Source: Parasitella parasitica (Eukaryota > Mucoromycota > Mucoromycetes > Mucorales > Mucoraceae). Taken from it: DNA of 64,000 bases. The stretch covers positions 205,184 through 269,183 of the forward strand of contig MU619251.1 in assembly GCA_025201805.1 (NCBI GenBank), given 5' to 3'. The translations under genes were made by a program, and so were the position numbers. Shown here piece after piece: positions 10,139-22,209 of the stretch (positions are counted from its first letter, which is position 1; each line of letters starts with the position of its first letter). The notes beneath the pieces were generated by a model. The model ran no database searches. It was not told the DNA's origin and worked only from the letters and a program-made list of their open reading frames with translations.

Positions 10139-11462
10139 ATGCCACCAGCAGATTCAGATGGTTTGCTATCTGATATAGCAGAGAGTGTAACTTCTTTTTT
10201 TGTCATTTAATATATGCGACACTAGTTAACTTTTTATCTAATGTAACCTTCAGTCTGATCGATTCCAAGCTGTCCCCTCGATAGACGCTGATTATCAGGA
10301 GCCAGAACAAATTGACCTTGTCGAGCAAACAAAAGACTCTGTAGAAAACGAGCAAGACACAAAATCAAAAGCGCCGCATCCTCTGCTATTGCTGCTTTTG
10401 CGAACGATAAAGTTTGTCATGCTGCCATTTTGCAGAGTGTTTTTCGCTCCTGCCGCACAAAAAACATTTATCAAGACTACCGTTTTAATTGTTACCATAT
10501 CCTGGATAATTGTTACCAGTGTCGTAGCATACATCATGTTTTACAACCAGTATATACCACCTATCACACATGTACAGCCAATTTGGTTTCGTTACAAAAC
10601 TTTACAAGGTCCAACAGCTTTGGTGGATATCCACTCAATGGTACGTTTTATTTTGTTTTTAATGGCAGCAAAGACTAATGCGATAAATATACATAGCCGC
10701 TAAGACATGAGCAGCTCTATGATGTGTCTGTTCAGCTGCACGTACCTACCTCAGACACTAATTTCGACATTGGGAATTTCATGATTGATCTCGATTTAAA
10801 TACGCAAAACGGATCTACAATCTTGCATTCAAGCAGACCTGGAATCTTGAGATACCAATCTCAAACCCAAAGAATCATGCGAGTATTTGCGAAAGCTCTT
10901 CCTTTATTAGTAGGGTTAACAGAAGAGAGTCAGGTTATTAGTATCAAATTGGTCGATAATTTTATGGAGTTAAAGGTAAGCAACATGGGGGATTTCATTA
11001 ACAAAGCATCGGGTGATGACTTTCTGTCGTGGATAGTCGAGATCTGTTGATTCCATTTCAATCGCTATTTCTGATCCAAGAATACAAATTTACGATGCTA
11101 AATTAATGATCCTTGCCAACTTTAAAGGCCTTCGGTAAGTGCTGATTATTGGATTTAAAGAGTAGAAAAAAAAAATCAACATGTTCTTTTGCAGTTATTA
11201 CATGTACTATCATAGCATAATTACTGCCCTTGCGTTTGTATTTACATTTGCAAGCATCGAATTTATATTTGCTACTGCCGCCTGGAAAGGATTTGGAGAG
11301 AATATATGGCATAAACTCTCTCAATTTTTGCTGGATAATGAAAGACTCGTTGTTGCTGAAGATGATGGAGATGATCAAAAGTACCAGGCCACAGAAGAGG
11401 ACAATGATGAGGATGAAGGTCTATCTGAGTATGGAGGTTCCTCGACTTCCAAGTCAGATTAA
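10139..11462 (+). CDS. SEI1: Seipin (lipid-droplet assembly protein)
   Basis: Five exons: 10139-10186, 10254-10640, 10697-10975, 11037-11134, 11195-11462; 359 aa. Seipin forms ER rings at lipid-droplet contact sites and controls droplet biogenesis. Seen: a short cytosolic N-terminus, the re-entrant amphipathic stretch MLPFCRVFFAPA, transmembrane helix 1 (about residues 91-113), a lumenal domain with QPIWFRY and GPTALVDIHSMPLRHEQLYD, a beta-rich core including FMIDLDL and SSRPGILRYQS, transmembrane helix 2 (about 275-300), and an acidic C-terminal tail EDDGDDQKYQATEEDNDEDE. Two-helix topology and length fit the Adipose-regulatory/seipin family. The acidic tail is an accessory feature common in fungi and animals. 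The first exon is inferred from splice signals and carries only 16 residues. Confidence 0.88.
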
Positions 11463-12599
11463 ATTAAATGATATCCTGAAAAAGCCAACATGTTTTTTTT
11501 TTCTTTTGTGAATCATTATTTAAAAAACTACGATACTGTTCATGTCTTCATTCGAATATCATGTCTTTATAGTAGTCAAACGCAGATATTGAATATGAAG
11601 CTCTTGTTGTATCCATATAAAAGCTACATATGTCATTACTTTTTACACAACATTTACACAACATTTCGCTGTGCCCTTTACACTGGCACAACAAAATTAT
11701 CAGTAAAAATCACATATTTTCGTATATAATTGCTAACAGACTACGATAAAGAGCAAACTAAACACTTTATAATGCGCCATAAAAACAGGCACGATTATCG
11801 CTAAATGAGCATAACTTGATTTCCACTGGGTAATATGTCTATCAAAAGTTATCTGCACAAACAGTTTTATTTTTCATAATTTATCATAAATATATATCAC
11901 ATATTTGCTCATAACTTTTGCTGAAATTACCGTAGAACCAAGGTCTAAATTGATAAACTTAGCGTTGACCTGGCGATAGCGTTGCACTTTTTATCCACGC
12001 TCATCAGATTTATCTAATCTGTTGTGAGTGATGTGTCGATTTCCCAACCAAAAGTCTACAAACTCAAGTAAACTCAATCCTGAACATAATTCAGGAATAT
12101 ATCCCAATAGATCAGGTTCTGCTCGATGCTTAAACTTTACAGCGTATACATGACAACAACAACATTGAGTAGAAGCCTGACCAGCTTTGACTTGAGTATT
12201 ATGCGAAATCGTAAGAAGTTTAGAGGGCTTGCTGATATAAATGTGTTGGAAATATCATATTCTATTGAATTTTTTTCTGCTGAACAGACTTTGAAGTACG
12301 CAAATAAATACAACAAAGTCGCTTTAGAGATAATTTATACCGCGTAAAATCAAGTATAAAATGAACTTTATCTTTTTGAGGGAAAAGATACTTTCAGTGA
12401 GAGGATTGTGCAATTGGGCAGGACACAATTGACATCATGAATAAGCAAATATAATTATTCCATCGATAGTAAATGTCAAAGAACGATGGGTACCAATTTT
12501 GCTTTGACAGCATGAGTATTCGCTGCTGAAATTCAAACATCTTGATAAGTAGAGTCAGAGAAATGCAATTTTTCTTTCTTTGTAGTTATCTCACTCACC
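11463..12599. other. Intergenic AT-rich DNA
   Basis: A single 73-codon ORF (12126-12347) without recognisable motifs lies here. I see no gene, repeat or structured element that I can support. Confidence 0.4.
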
Positions 12600-13796
12600 A
12601 TGGTGTCAGAACGTAAACGTAAAGCAGGTAAGCGGTTTTTGAGATTGCATCAGACTAGGTGAGTGTCTTTTAATTAGTTTTCCTTAGTGTCTTATACCGA
12701 AAGTGATAGCGATTTTATGAGTGATCAAGAGGTGCGCAGCATACCCGTCAAAAGTAAAAAACCTATCACTAAAAAGAAGAGCAATAGCAAGCGCGCCCGA
12801 AAAGAGATTTTGTCTTCAGAGGACGTAGATTCCGAAAGCGACTTTGAAAACGAAGAGGGAGATGAAGATCATGACGGGACAGTCGAGGAGGAGGACGAGG
12901 GTGAGGAAGAAGAAGAAGAGGAACAAGTGGCAAAGGCAAAATCAAGACCAAAGTCAAAGTCGAAACCAAAAGCCAAGGCCGCTGGTGACAATAAAAAGAA
13001 TGCAAGGAATCCTCTCTCTTCAGAAGACGAGGACAGCGACAATCAGGTGTTTAATGAAAACAATGTCAAAAAATCTAAAGTTGTCATTCCACGACCTAAA
13101 GGTAGCCCCTTTGCCGATTCCATATCACCGAATACACTTGAATTTTTGGCCGAGTTGGCAGAGAACAACGACCGAGATTTTATGCGGCTGCGAGCCAAGG
13201 AATGGGCTGCAGCAAAAAAAGATTTCATCGATTTCTGTAGTATTTTGATGACAGAAGTGCATCAAGCGGACCCCACTATTCGAGTTGAAGAAGCCAAACA
13301 CGCCGTTTACAGGCAAAATCGAGATTTACGATTTTCTAATGACAAAAGCCCGTACAAACGCAACCTTAGTGCCTCTTTCTCAAGAAGTGGCCGCAAATTC
13401 CTCGATGCTGGCTACCATGTCTCGATCAAGCCCAACAATGAATCCATGGTAGGAATTGGTATGTGGCAGCCTGATTCAGCTCGTTTAGCCAGCATGCGAT
13501 CAGGTATTATGCGCCATGGCGACTTACTTAGGGAAGCGCTCTCCACTGATGCATTGAAAGAGGTTTTTGATGGAAAATATGGAGCTGCTATTTTGGATGA
13601 TAGTGATAAGTTGAAGGTGGCGCCCAAGAATGTTGCAAAGGACCATCCTGAAATTGAGCTGCTGCGCTTCAGAAGTTTTGCTATTGTTAAGAAATTTACA
13701 GACGAGGAGGTTGTTAGCGAGGGATTTTTGGACAAAGTGATGGATGTTATTGAGGCATCAGTGCCTTTTGTAGCAGTAGTAAATGCGTGGGTTTAA
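12600..13796 (+). CDS. DUF2461 (TIGR02453) family protein
   Basis: Two exons, 12600-12627 and 12688-13796; 378 aa. The N-terminal third is a low-complexity charged region: a Lys/Arg-rich start, an acidic run of Glu around residues 60-80, and a SKPKSKSKPKAK basic repeat, resembling a nuclear chromatin-type tail. The C-terminal two thirds carry the DUF2461 domain: SPNTLEFLAELAENNDRDF, the helix with WFAANK-like spacing (here EWAAAKKDF), QNRDLRFSNDKSPYK, FSRSGRKF, GYHVSIKP, MWQPDS. This family is widespread in bacteria and fungi and its biochemical role is unknown. Its stop is 95 bp from the convergent XPB-like gene. The first exon (MVSERKRKA) is short but has clean GTAAGC/TTAG borders. Confidence 0.85.
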
Positions 13797-13891
13797 AATA
13801 AAGATGCTTTATATAAATGTACAACATGCGATATTCACAACTCCAAGATATCTAGTAATGTTTAATTTAAAATTGAGTTTGTACGAGATTA

Positions 13892-15715
13892 TTACTTTCT
13901 CTTGTTTCCTGGGGCAGGAGAGAGAGAGGGAGTAGCAAGAGCACTGTCCTCTTCCTCTTCTTCCACTTGGTAGTTCTTCAGGCTGGTCAAGAAACTGACC
14001 AAGCCTTTCTCCTCGTCCTCAGTATCAAAAGGTCGTTTGTCGGCCCCACCAATAGTGCAAGTAAGAGGGTCTGTCTTTACTTCGTCGTCACCCGGGCTAG
14101 AGCTATCACGGTTGGCATTTACGATCCAGCCGCCCTCCTTTTGATCGCCTACTTTCCAAATTTGATATCCATAACCGCAATCCTCTTCCAAAAATTGACG
14201 GCGCTTTTCTGAAAAAGACATTTCAAGAGACGTGTTTGTAACCAAAGTATAGAATCTAGAGTAGAAGCCCTTTTCGCTCCTCTTTTTGGCACGCAAAATA
14301 CGACCCAATCTTTGAGCTTCCTGGCGGCGAGAACCAAAATGCGAAGAAACCTGTATCAAAACGGTGGCTGCGGGCAAATCGAGAGAGGTATCGCCAATAC
14401 GGGACAAGAACAGTGTATTGATTTGCTTGGCTTTGAGAGATCTGCGAGTTGCAATTTCATTCCACGTCAGCTCGTCTTCGTTTTCAACGCATGGAACATC
14501 TATTTGGAAACGAGACAACAGTTGACGAGCTTCTTCGGTGGGAGTGCCACCAAAAATAAAGGGTCGATTTACCTTTTCAGCGTAAATTTTAAGAGCGTCA
14601 ATGTGATCACAGTATACAAGCACCTTGTCCCCTTTGGCTTCGTGGTATTGGATGAGCCTCTGGCAGATGTGCACCTTTTTGGGGTTGAGGATAGCGAACA
14701 AGCTTTTGAGATGATGTCCATGACCTAAAAGGCCGCCTTGAGTATGCACACCATCATGTGCACGTTGTATGTAAGGATTCATATCAGACTCTACCTGTGT
14801 ACAAATTACTTTGGCAATGTATCCCTTGTCAGCTAACTCCTTCCATTTTGCATGGTATAACGTAGGTCCAACCAAGGTTTCCAGGTCGCCGATCCTTTCA
14901 TCCTCACGCAGCATAGTAGCTGTCAAACCTAATCTCACTTTGGCTTTGATTTTGGCGATAGCTTTTGCAAAATTATTGGCTGGTACACAGTGCACCTCGT
15001 CCAGAATGATCAAGCCCCATTCCGTCTTGTCGATGAAATTGCTCATGCGCTTGGAATCAGCCGTTCTGCTCTTGTTGTCCACAAGCATAGTGTAAGTTGT
15101 AAACAAAACACCAGCAGGACCGTTGTAAGGCCATTTCTTAGCGCCAGCAAACATACCTGTCTTGGACGCCATGAGTGTAGTAAATCGTAAAAACTCTTTG
15201 GAGAACTGTTCCGCAGCAATGATGGTAGAACAGACGACTAGCACTGGCTTTCGGATGGCATTCGCGACTAAGATGGACGTCAATGTTTTACCAGCGCCAC
15301 AGGGTAGAACAATGATACCAGATCGGGCAAAGTGCTGTTGAGGATCAGGGCTGGTAGTATCTACAATTGCTTCCAGAGCCTCTTTTTGATATGGACGGAC
15401 CTCGACATTGGCTTGCAAAGGCAATTCTAGACTATTGCATGTTTTGTCGCTGTTGTAGTAAAATTCTGGTAAAGCTGCTTTGGGCTTTGCTCCTTGGATG
15501 CGAGGTTTGGGCGTGGCAGGCGCTGTAGTCTTTTGTTTCTTCTTCAATGGCTCTTGCCTGCCCTCGCTTTCTCCCGTCAAAGGTACAGACTCGGCATCTG
15601 TGGTTTTGTTAGGACCAGTTATTGCTGGCCCATCGTCTTGCTTTCTCTTTTGAACAAATGCCAAAATGTCAGCAAGTCGTTTTTGCCTATCATTATCGGC
15701 TGTAGATAGTGCCAT
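13892..15715 (-). CDS. XPB/SSL2-like DNA helicase lacking the N-terminal domain
   Basis: Intronless, 607 aa. An SF2 helicase of the XPB family (3'-5' DNA translocase of TFIIH and nucleotide-excision repair). Seen: VRPYQKEAL (Q-like motif), Walker A LPCGAGKT (about 137-144), DEVH (239-242) in DEVHCVPA, LTAT (264-267) followed by the XPB-specific RED motif (270-272), FGGTPTEEAR, SRIGDTSLDLP, and motif VI RRQEAQRLGRILRAKKRSE. The first ~85 residues are a low-complexity Lys/Pro/Thr linker. The long N-terminal and damage-recognition regions of canonical XPB (about 770-850 aa) are missing. There is also an insertion of ~30 residues (PCVENEDELTWNEIATRR) before SRIGDTS. All catalytic motifs are intact, so this is probably a working paralogue and not a relic. 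Whether a full-length XPB exists elsewhere cannot be told here. Confidence 0.85.
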   Translation of the reverse strand: MALSTADNDRQKRLADILAFVQKRKQDDGPAITGPNKTTDAESVPLTGESEGRQEPLKKKQKTTAPATPKPRIQGAKPKAALPEFYYNSDKTCNSLELPLQANVEVRPYQKEALEAIVDTTSPDPQQHFARSGIIVLPCGAGKTLTSILVANAIRKPVLVVCSTIIAAEQFSKEFLRFTTLMASKTGMFAGAKKWPYNGPAGVLFTTYTMLVDNKSRTADSKRMSNFIDKTEWGLIILDEVHCVPANNFAKAIAKIKAKVRLGLTATMLREDERIGDLETLVGPTLYHAKWKELADKGYIAKVICTQVESDMNPYIQRAHDGVHTQGGLLGHGHHLKSLFAILNPKKVHICQRLIQYHEAKGDKVLVYCDHIDALKIYAEKVNRPFIFGGTPTEEARQLLSRFQIDVPCVENEDELTWNEIATRRSLKAKQINTLFLSRIGDTSLDLPAATVLIQVSSHFGSRRQEAQRLGRILRAKKRSEKGFYSRFYTLVTNTSLEMSFSEKRRQFLEEDCGYGYQIWKVGDQKEGGWIVNANRDSSSPGDDEVKTDPLTCTIGGADKRPFDTEDEEKGLVSFLTSLKNYQVEEEEEDSALATPSLSPAPGNKRK

Positions 15716-16641
15716 TTTCTCTGTTTGGAAGCGAGATGAAAGAAAAGAAAGGGCATAGAAGCCTGGATGCCGACTGTTTTATATATGACAATTTTTTTTC
15801 AGAGGCTTCTTACGCTGACTTTTTTATGTGCCAATCAAAGTTTTGTTGGCAATCCATCAGTGATTGAATAGACTGTATGACTATAAAATGGCAACGATGA
15901 CTCCTGCAGCAGCAAGTTGCCGCAGTAACTATTGCCCTCATAAAACCATGGTTTTCAAATGCTGATGTTGGTGTGACAATTAAACGTCAAACCTACAAGT
16001 GTATCGAGTCAACACATAACCCAATGCCTACCCAGGGCTTTCTAGCTGTCATCTGCACTATCTGCATACATGTTGAGATATTAAATGTAAAGAAAAAAAT
16101 AACACACCAGAGAGATCACTTGTTGATAAATCTTTTTAAAATGCTAAAACCACGCAAACGAAGGATCGAAATGTTGATGCGCGAACTAGATAGCCCTCCA
16201 AAGCCAGCTTCTTGATTTCAGTATAATTGACTATTAAGCTTTGCGAGCTTTCATACTGTGTGAGCACCAAGCACCAGGCCCCAACAGGAGAGTAAGTATA
16301 AATGCTTGGAATGAGATCTCACAAATTCAAAGATGATTTCAGCAAAAACTTCAAAATAGAACGCGCTTCAAGAATCTCTATTCCAATCAATCGTTCAACT
16401 AAAGTCGGTTTCTCGTTAGACGAAATTTTTATTTGAAGCTACAAGTGCCAAGCGCATTAGTAATTTATGCTGTATGTAAGGTAGTGCCTCATTTGAAGCC
16501 ATGTATAAATAACTGACATGTTTTGAGTAACAAAATTACCTTTCTGATTGGGTTTCAATAAATTTATAGTATGAAACATCTTTGTTGTGCTTGCTCTTTG
16601 TCAATCACTGTACTGTATTTACAGTAAAAAGAAGAAAAGAA
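15716..16641. other. Intergenic, promoter side of both neighbours
   Basis: Divergent intergenic region of 926 bp between the XPB-like gene and the carrier gene. The ORF at 15973-16215 has no recognisable content. Nothing else is supported. Confidence 0.4.
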
Positions 16642-17815
16642 ATGGAACCATCATTAGAGCTTCAGAGCCATGATGTTGATTTAATAGAAAAGCACAAGGC
16701 TTCGAATTTTAGACTTCAAATGGAAGATTTGTCTTTCGGCTCTGTATGTGTATATGAGAAATATTATGACGAAAAAACTAACATCAAAACGACACTAGAT
16801 TGCTGGTATGGTAGGCAAAGTTGTAGAATACCCCTTCGATACAGTCAAGGTTCGGCTTCAAACGCAGTCTGTCGAAACCCCACTATTTAACGGCCCTATG
16901 GATTGCCTAAAAGCAACTGTGAAAGATGAAGGATTCAAGGGGCTATTCAAGGTAAAAGTGTATTGCGTGAATAGCAAAGAGGAGCGTGCGCTGAACATCA
17001 GCACACACCCAGGGAATGTCATCGCCGATTGTAGGTGCCATGTTGGAGAATGCGATTTTGTTTGTGGGCTACCGACAGATCCAACGACAGATTCGTGAGA
17101 TCTCACCGCCAGTACAAACATCTGCAACAATTTTGGACGAAAAGGGTGAAGTTCCGTTAACATTGAATCAACTGGTAATAGCTGGCGCTATAGCAGGATC
17201 AGTGGTTTCAGTGATATTAACGCCTGTCGAGCTGATCAAATGTAAATTACAAGTGCAACATATGTTGGGCTCAACGAAATTCAATGGGCCGTTGGATTTG
17301 ATCAAGGAAACGTTTCGCTCAAAAGGGCTTTCAGGATTTTATCGTGGATTTATGCCTACATTTGTACGTGAAACGGGAGCCAGTGCTTTTTGGTTTGGTG
17401 CGTATGAATATACGTGTGCTGCTCTGATAAGACGTCGACAAAATGCAGTATCAAATGACACGGTCGTATCCAAAAAGGATTTAACGGCACCAGAGCTCAT
17501 GTTGGGTGGCGCCATGGGTGGTATTGCATATAATTTGTCGTTTTTCCCTGTGGATATGGTGAAATCAAGGATGCAGATCGAGGAAGGCGGGATTCACGCT
17601 AAATATAAATCGTTTTCACAAATATCCCAAGAAATATATGCAGGTGCAGGTGTAAAAGGATTCTATCGAGGATGTGCAATGACAGCTGCTAAAAGTGCGC
17701 CTGCGAATGCCATTATTTTCATGACTTATGTAAGTGCTTTTGCTCAATTGCACCTGCACGCTATACTTATGTGTAATAATAGGAACTTTTTACAAGATAT
17801 CTGGGTTCATCATAA
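16642..17815 (+). CDS. ORT1: Mitochondrial ornithine/basic amino-acid carrier
   Basis: Four exons: 16642-16743, 16799-16951, 17013-17729, 17783-17815; 334 aa. A six-helix carrier of the inner mitochondrial membrane exchanging ornithine for protons or citrulline/arginine in the urea/arginine pathway. Seen: three copies of the mitochondrial-carrier signature P-x-[DE]-x-x-[KR], namely YPFDTVKVRLQ (Pro46), TPVELIKCKLQ (Pro156) and FPVDMVKSRMQ (Pro264), each followed by the G-x-x-GFYRG type helix (GLSGFYRG, GVKGFYRG). Subfamily: FWFGAYEY in repeat 2 and the AKSAPANAIIFMTYE end match the ARG11/ORT1 (Arg-13) group as I remember it. A glutamate in contact site II (here VEL) is in keeping with basic substrates. 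The exact substrate is an inference. Confidence 0.85.
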
Positions 17816-18012
17816 ACATCTGTATATAATCGAAATAGGCGCATCTGCACCATAGACTTTTTTTTTTTTTTTTGTGTCATAGACTAAATAAACCTATTAC
17901 CCTTTTTCCACATATTTTCAGGAGGAGCACATTTGAAAGGGGAACACAAAAAGGAAACCAAGCTTTTGTCTACGCTTTTCCATCTTTTTCTCTTTCTTTC
18001 GTCATTTAGAAT

Positions 18013-20769
18013 ATGGCAGACTCAGAGAGCCCTTTTGGTTCTTCTGATTCTCTCAATAAAAAAAACGACATGAATTCAATTTCGCAGCACTGCCCATCGG
18101 CTATCAGGCAGTTGCAGCATTTGTCGCAATCTTCATCTTCTGTTGAACCTGCTGCAATTAATGACTCAAAGGAAGAACTTGATTCACTGGTAAATAACAT
18201 GCAAACAGATATAGATCCGTCGTTTTAACTGTACAATCATATGAACAGTCAGTTACCGGAAAGTGCATGTGCTGTAACAGGTAATCGGTCTAAACCCTTC
18301 CGTGTTGGCTTCTCTTTTCCAACCAAATTGTTCCTTATAGTGAACTGAAATATCCTCATACAGTATCACGTTTTCGATGTCCTGTATGTGACACTATAAA
18401 TGACCTGAAGCCTCACGTTCGACAACAACTTATGAACCAGCCTCTCACGCTTAAATTGCTAAAGAGATCAGTAAACGATTGCAAACTGAAGGAAAGAGCA
18501 AGACGAAAGACATCGATGGTTGACGATAAAGAGAGGGAGAAAATATACGAGCCCATTGAAAAGCTTATAGAAACTGTATTTAGCAGTTGGGTTTGCTTGA
18601 ACCATAGTTTTTCCAATGTAAAGTGCCATATGCACAGTTGATTCGCTGTGGATGCCTACTGACTGACTAAATAGGGCCAAGAAACAAGCTTGGACGACAG
18701 TGGCATCAACATGAACGACACAAGAGAGGCTTATCGCATAATACTAAACATGGTTTGTACAGTAGCAACTCGAGAAATAACATCACGAAACTAACAATAG
18801 CCGACAAGCCTGTCAATGTCATCCGTTCCATGATGTCTGCCATCGATAGAATACTGAAAAGGCCTGCCGTCCCCCTACGCAGAATGGTGGATATTCGATT
18901 TTTGCTCATCATTTTGGAAAACCCGTTGTTGGCTCAGCACAACTTTCCGGCTGAAACAAAGTACCACCATAATTTGCTAAAGAGAGTTTTCGGGATCTTG
19001 AGCTGTCTCAATAACGAATGTCATCACGGCCTGGTGAACTGGTTTTCAAGGTAGATTTTTTGATAGAGAAATCAAACTCTGCCATTAAATGTTAACTTAA
19101 CTGTAGAATTCATTATCTGTAGTTATCCCTCGAGGAACTTTGAATCGAAGATCGACCTCATCCATGCATTCCTCAGCCATCGAATATCGAGAGCAAGACG
19201 AAGCCCTCTTGGCCTACCAGCAGCTTACGAGGCAGATTGGAAAATCGCAAGCGCTTCCCGAGTCATGGCACTCTTATGTAAGTTGATTGTATGCCTTTGA
19301 TGTACGTTTGCTCGTATTCACCCCACCCCCACCCCCCCGTTGTAGTTGCTACCAATAATCAATCAAACAAGGTACACATTTCAGACTTTTATAATACGAT
19401 GGCCGATTACATCAATTTGATGGGAGATTTCGAGTCCTGGCAATCACAATCTGGAAAATTTGCCTTTTGTCAATACCCATTTCTGATCAGTATGGGCTCC
19501 AAGATGAAGATTGTGGAATCAGACGCAAAACAGCAAATGGAAACTAAATGGAGAGAGGCATTTTTCAACATGTTGTTTCACCAAAAAGCATCCAACCCTT
19601 ACTTGGTGCTTTGCGTGTCTAGGGATAACCTTATCGACGATTCTCTGAGGCAGCTGGCACAGAATGAATTGGATTTGAAAAAGTCTCTGCGTATAGAGTT
19701 TGTTGGTGAGGAAGGTGTTGATGCTGGTGGGTTAAGAAAGGAATGGTTTTTATTGCTAGTGCGTTCACTGTTTGATCCGCAATACGGCATGTTTACTTTT
19801 GATGAGGATTCTAATCTGTGCTGGTTTAACCCTGCAAGCTTTGAAAACGAAGACCAGTTCTTTTTAGTCGGTGTCGTGTTGGGATTAGCGATTTACAATT
19901 CGACAATTTTAGACATTCACTTGCCTACAGCCTGTTACAAAAAATTACTCAATTTACCCACTGGTCTCTCTGACCTAAAAGCCTTTAGGCCAGCTTTGAC
20001 AAAGGGGTTTGAGCAGCTGCTGGAATTCGAGGGGGATGTAGAGAATGTGTTTTGCAGATCCTTTGTAGCAGACATCGAAGTGTTTGGTCAGCGTCAATCT
20101 GTGCCTCTTGTACCCAATGGCGATCAGCTGACAGTGACCCAGGCAAACAAAGACAAATTCGTTTCATTATATGCAGATTTCATCTTGAACAAGAGTGTGA
20201 AGCGACAGTTTGGAGCTTTCAAAAGAGGATTTTATCATGTTTGTGGAGGCAATGCTTTGTCGCTTTTCAGGCCAGAGGAAATTGAACTACTTGTGCGAGG
20301 CAGCGATGAACCCCTGGAAATCGATGATCTCAAAAGCCATACAGAGTATATCGGATTTGATGAGAATGAGGAAACCATTGTGTATGTCAAGATCAATAGA
20401 AGCACAAATGTAGAACTAATCTGTTTGCACTTACTTTAGCAACTTTTGGAGTATCATGAAGGCGATGGATGCCGAAAAACAGCGCAAATTACTCATGTTT
20501 GTTACTGGAAGCGACCGTATACCTGCAACTGGAGCAACCCAAATGCACCTGATGATTACATGCGGAAATAATGGGGACAGCGATAGGTAAGCTTTGCATC
20601 GAATGCAACGCATGCGCTTTGATTTATTAACGATCTACAATCGATAAGGCTACCATCTGCGCATACATGCTTTAATCAGTTAATTCTATACAAATATCAC
20701 ACCAAAGCAAAGCTTGAGAGAATGCTGTTAACGGCAATCGAAGAAAGCCAAGGCTTTTATGTAAAATAA
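18013..20769 (+). CDS. HUL4: HUL4-like HECT-type E3 ubiquitin ligase
   Basis: Nine exons: 18013-18189, 18249-18280, 18341-18617, 18675-18756, 18801-19050, 19123-19277, 19346-20381, 20440-20586, 20649-20769; all phases fit, 758 aa. It transfers ubiquitin from E2 through a catalytic cysteine. Seen: near residues 62-85 a zinc-ribbon-like CMCC...[13 protein letters not shown]; a helical middle part with [12 protein letters not shown] and [19 protein letters not shown], typical of the HUL4/UBE3A-like group; then the HECT domain with [35 protein letters not shown] and [10 protein letters not shown]. Catalytic Cys726 lies in [11 protein letters not shown], where the first bases of the last exon complete the motif. 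The intron ending at 19345 has a cytosine tract instead of a T-rich tract. The borders around 18756/18801 are the least certain. Confidence 0.88.
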
Positions 20770-21788
20770 AGATATACCATTCCACAATGTAGCGTTACTT
20801 GCTTTTTGCTTCAAACATGAGCACTGGATAGTCTTGAAGTAGTTATTTATATCAGCTTCTCTTATGAAGAGCTTGAAATTATCACAGATTGAGAGACTTG
20901 GGGCTATGAATGTTTAACGCACTTGACGAGTGCAAACAAATTGATATAACATTATAGGAAAACTGAAACATAGGATCAGTTTATATTTCAGTTGGTTCGC
21001 ACATCTGCTCGTAAAGGACCAAACTAACTGACGCTATATGTCTATAGTCTGATCAGGGATACAATGTCAGCATTACTTGTTTTGAATAATAGCAGGACTA
21101 CATTCGTTAAAAAAAAAAAAACTGGCTACCTCAATCATTGCTGCCATATAATCAATGCTGTGGTAATATCGGATTCAGTTTGAGTAGGAACTGCAAAAAA
21201 ACCCCCCTCTCAAAGACTACCAATAAATAGATTTTCGTTGAACTTTATAACGTTCGTATTTATATGGGACAGGACGCATGCAAATAGAGTCAATGATTCA
21301 AAAGCTTTTCGTCCTCAACCTTCCTCTGCTAGCATCTCAGCTCCACAAGATGCAATGATAGGTCATGCCAGACAAAACAAAAATATCGATATCGCAGCTA
21401 CTTATCTTCCCCTAACAAATGTTATAATGTGGACATTAAAAAGAAAAAGAACGATGCAGCATGATGCGTCTAAAATGCATGAAAGAGAAGCATATAAAAC
21501 TTCAGCATAGTGTTTCGATAATGTGTGGATTAAATAAAAAAAATTAGGCGGGGAAATCAATGAGATGGTTATACAACATCCTACAACATCATTGTACTTT
21601 TCATATGTTGTGAAGAAATACACACTTGGGCCACGTTAGTATATGAATCGAACACAGCGATCGTTTTGATCTATGAAATGATTCAAATGCTGAATTAGTG
21701 AATTGATTTCGATGAAGCTATCGATTTATCAATTGATCTTGTATGATGCTCTTATCTTTTGATCTAAATTCGCTAGACAAAAAAGATG

Positions 21789-21791
<3 letters not shown>

Positions 21792-21833
<42 letters not shown>
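21792..21833 (+). repeat. Poly-A tract, 42 A
   Basis: Uninterrupted run of 42 adenines. It could be the tail of a retroposed copy, but no coding sequence or target-site duplication is seen beside it. Confidence 0.9.
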
Positions 21834-21834
<1 letters not shown>

Positions 21835-22070
21835 AATGCGTGAATGTGAGCAACCCAAGAGACATCAACATGTCAAATGTCTTTATACAAATATGGTATC
21901 GCTTACGCATAGGAGCAGTTGCTTCCTTACATTTTTGCTTTGATCAAGATGATTAGAGCCAGAGTCACACAATCATCCCACCTTGACGAGGTTCGTTAAG
22001 ATAGACCAAAAGATTCATACAGATAATGAAAAATAGGAAAAACCCATGTGGACTTTTGATTATGAGTCTG

Positions 22071-22088
22071 AAAAAAAAAAAAAAAAAA
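22071..22088 (+). repeat. Poly-A tract, 18 A
   Basis: Homopolymer about 120 bp upstream of the phosphofructokinase start codon. Poly(dA:dT) stretches often exclude nucleosomes at fungal promoters, so a promoter role is possible. Confidence 0.8.
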
Positions 22089-22209
22089 GGGTTTCAGTTC
22101 AACATATAAAACCACCGGTTAAACCGATTTGGTATGCTTGAAAACCTCTTTTTTTCTTTTCAGCTTTGTATTCAACAACTACAACACCAAGGAGAAAATA
22201 ACTTTTGCA

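Larger units (their letters stand above)
20770..22209. other. Intergenic with long poly-A tracts
   Basis: No gene recognised. ORFs at 21238-21510 and 21743-21943 are not supported, and the latter runs through an A tract. Two homopolymer runs, listed separately, lie upstream of the phosphofructokinase start. Confidence 0.4.

Noticed and set aside
21743-21943. ORF with a long poly-Lys stretch
   Set aside because: It simply translates the 42-A tract.
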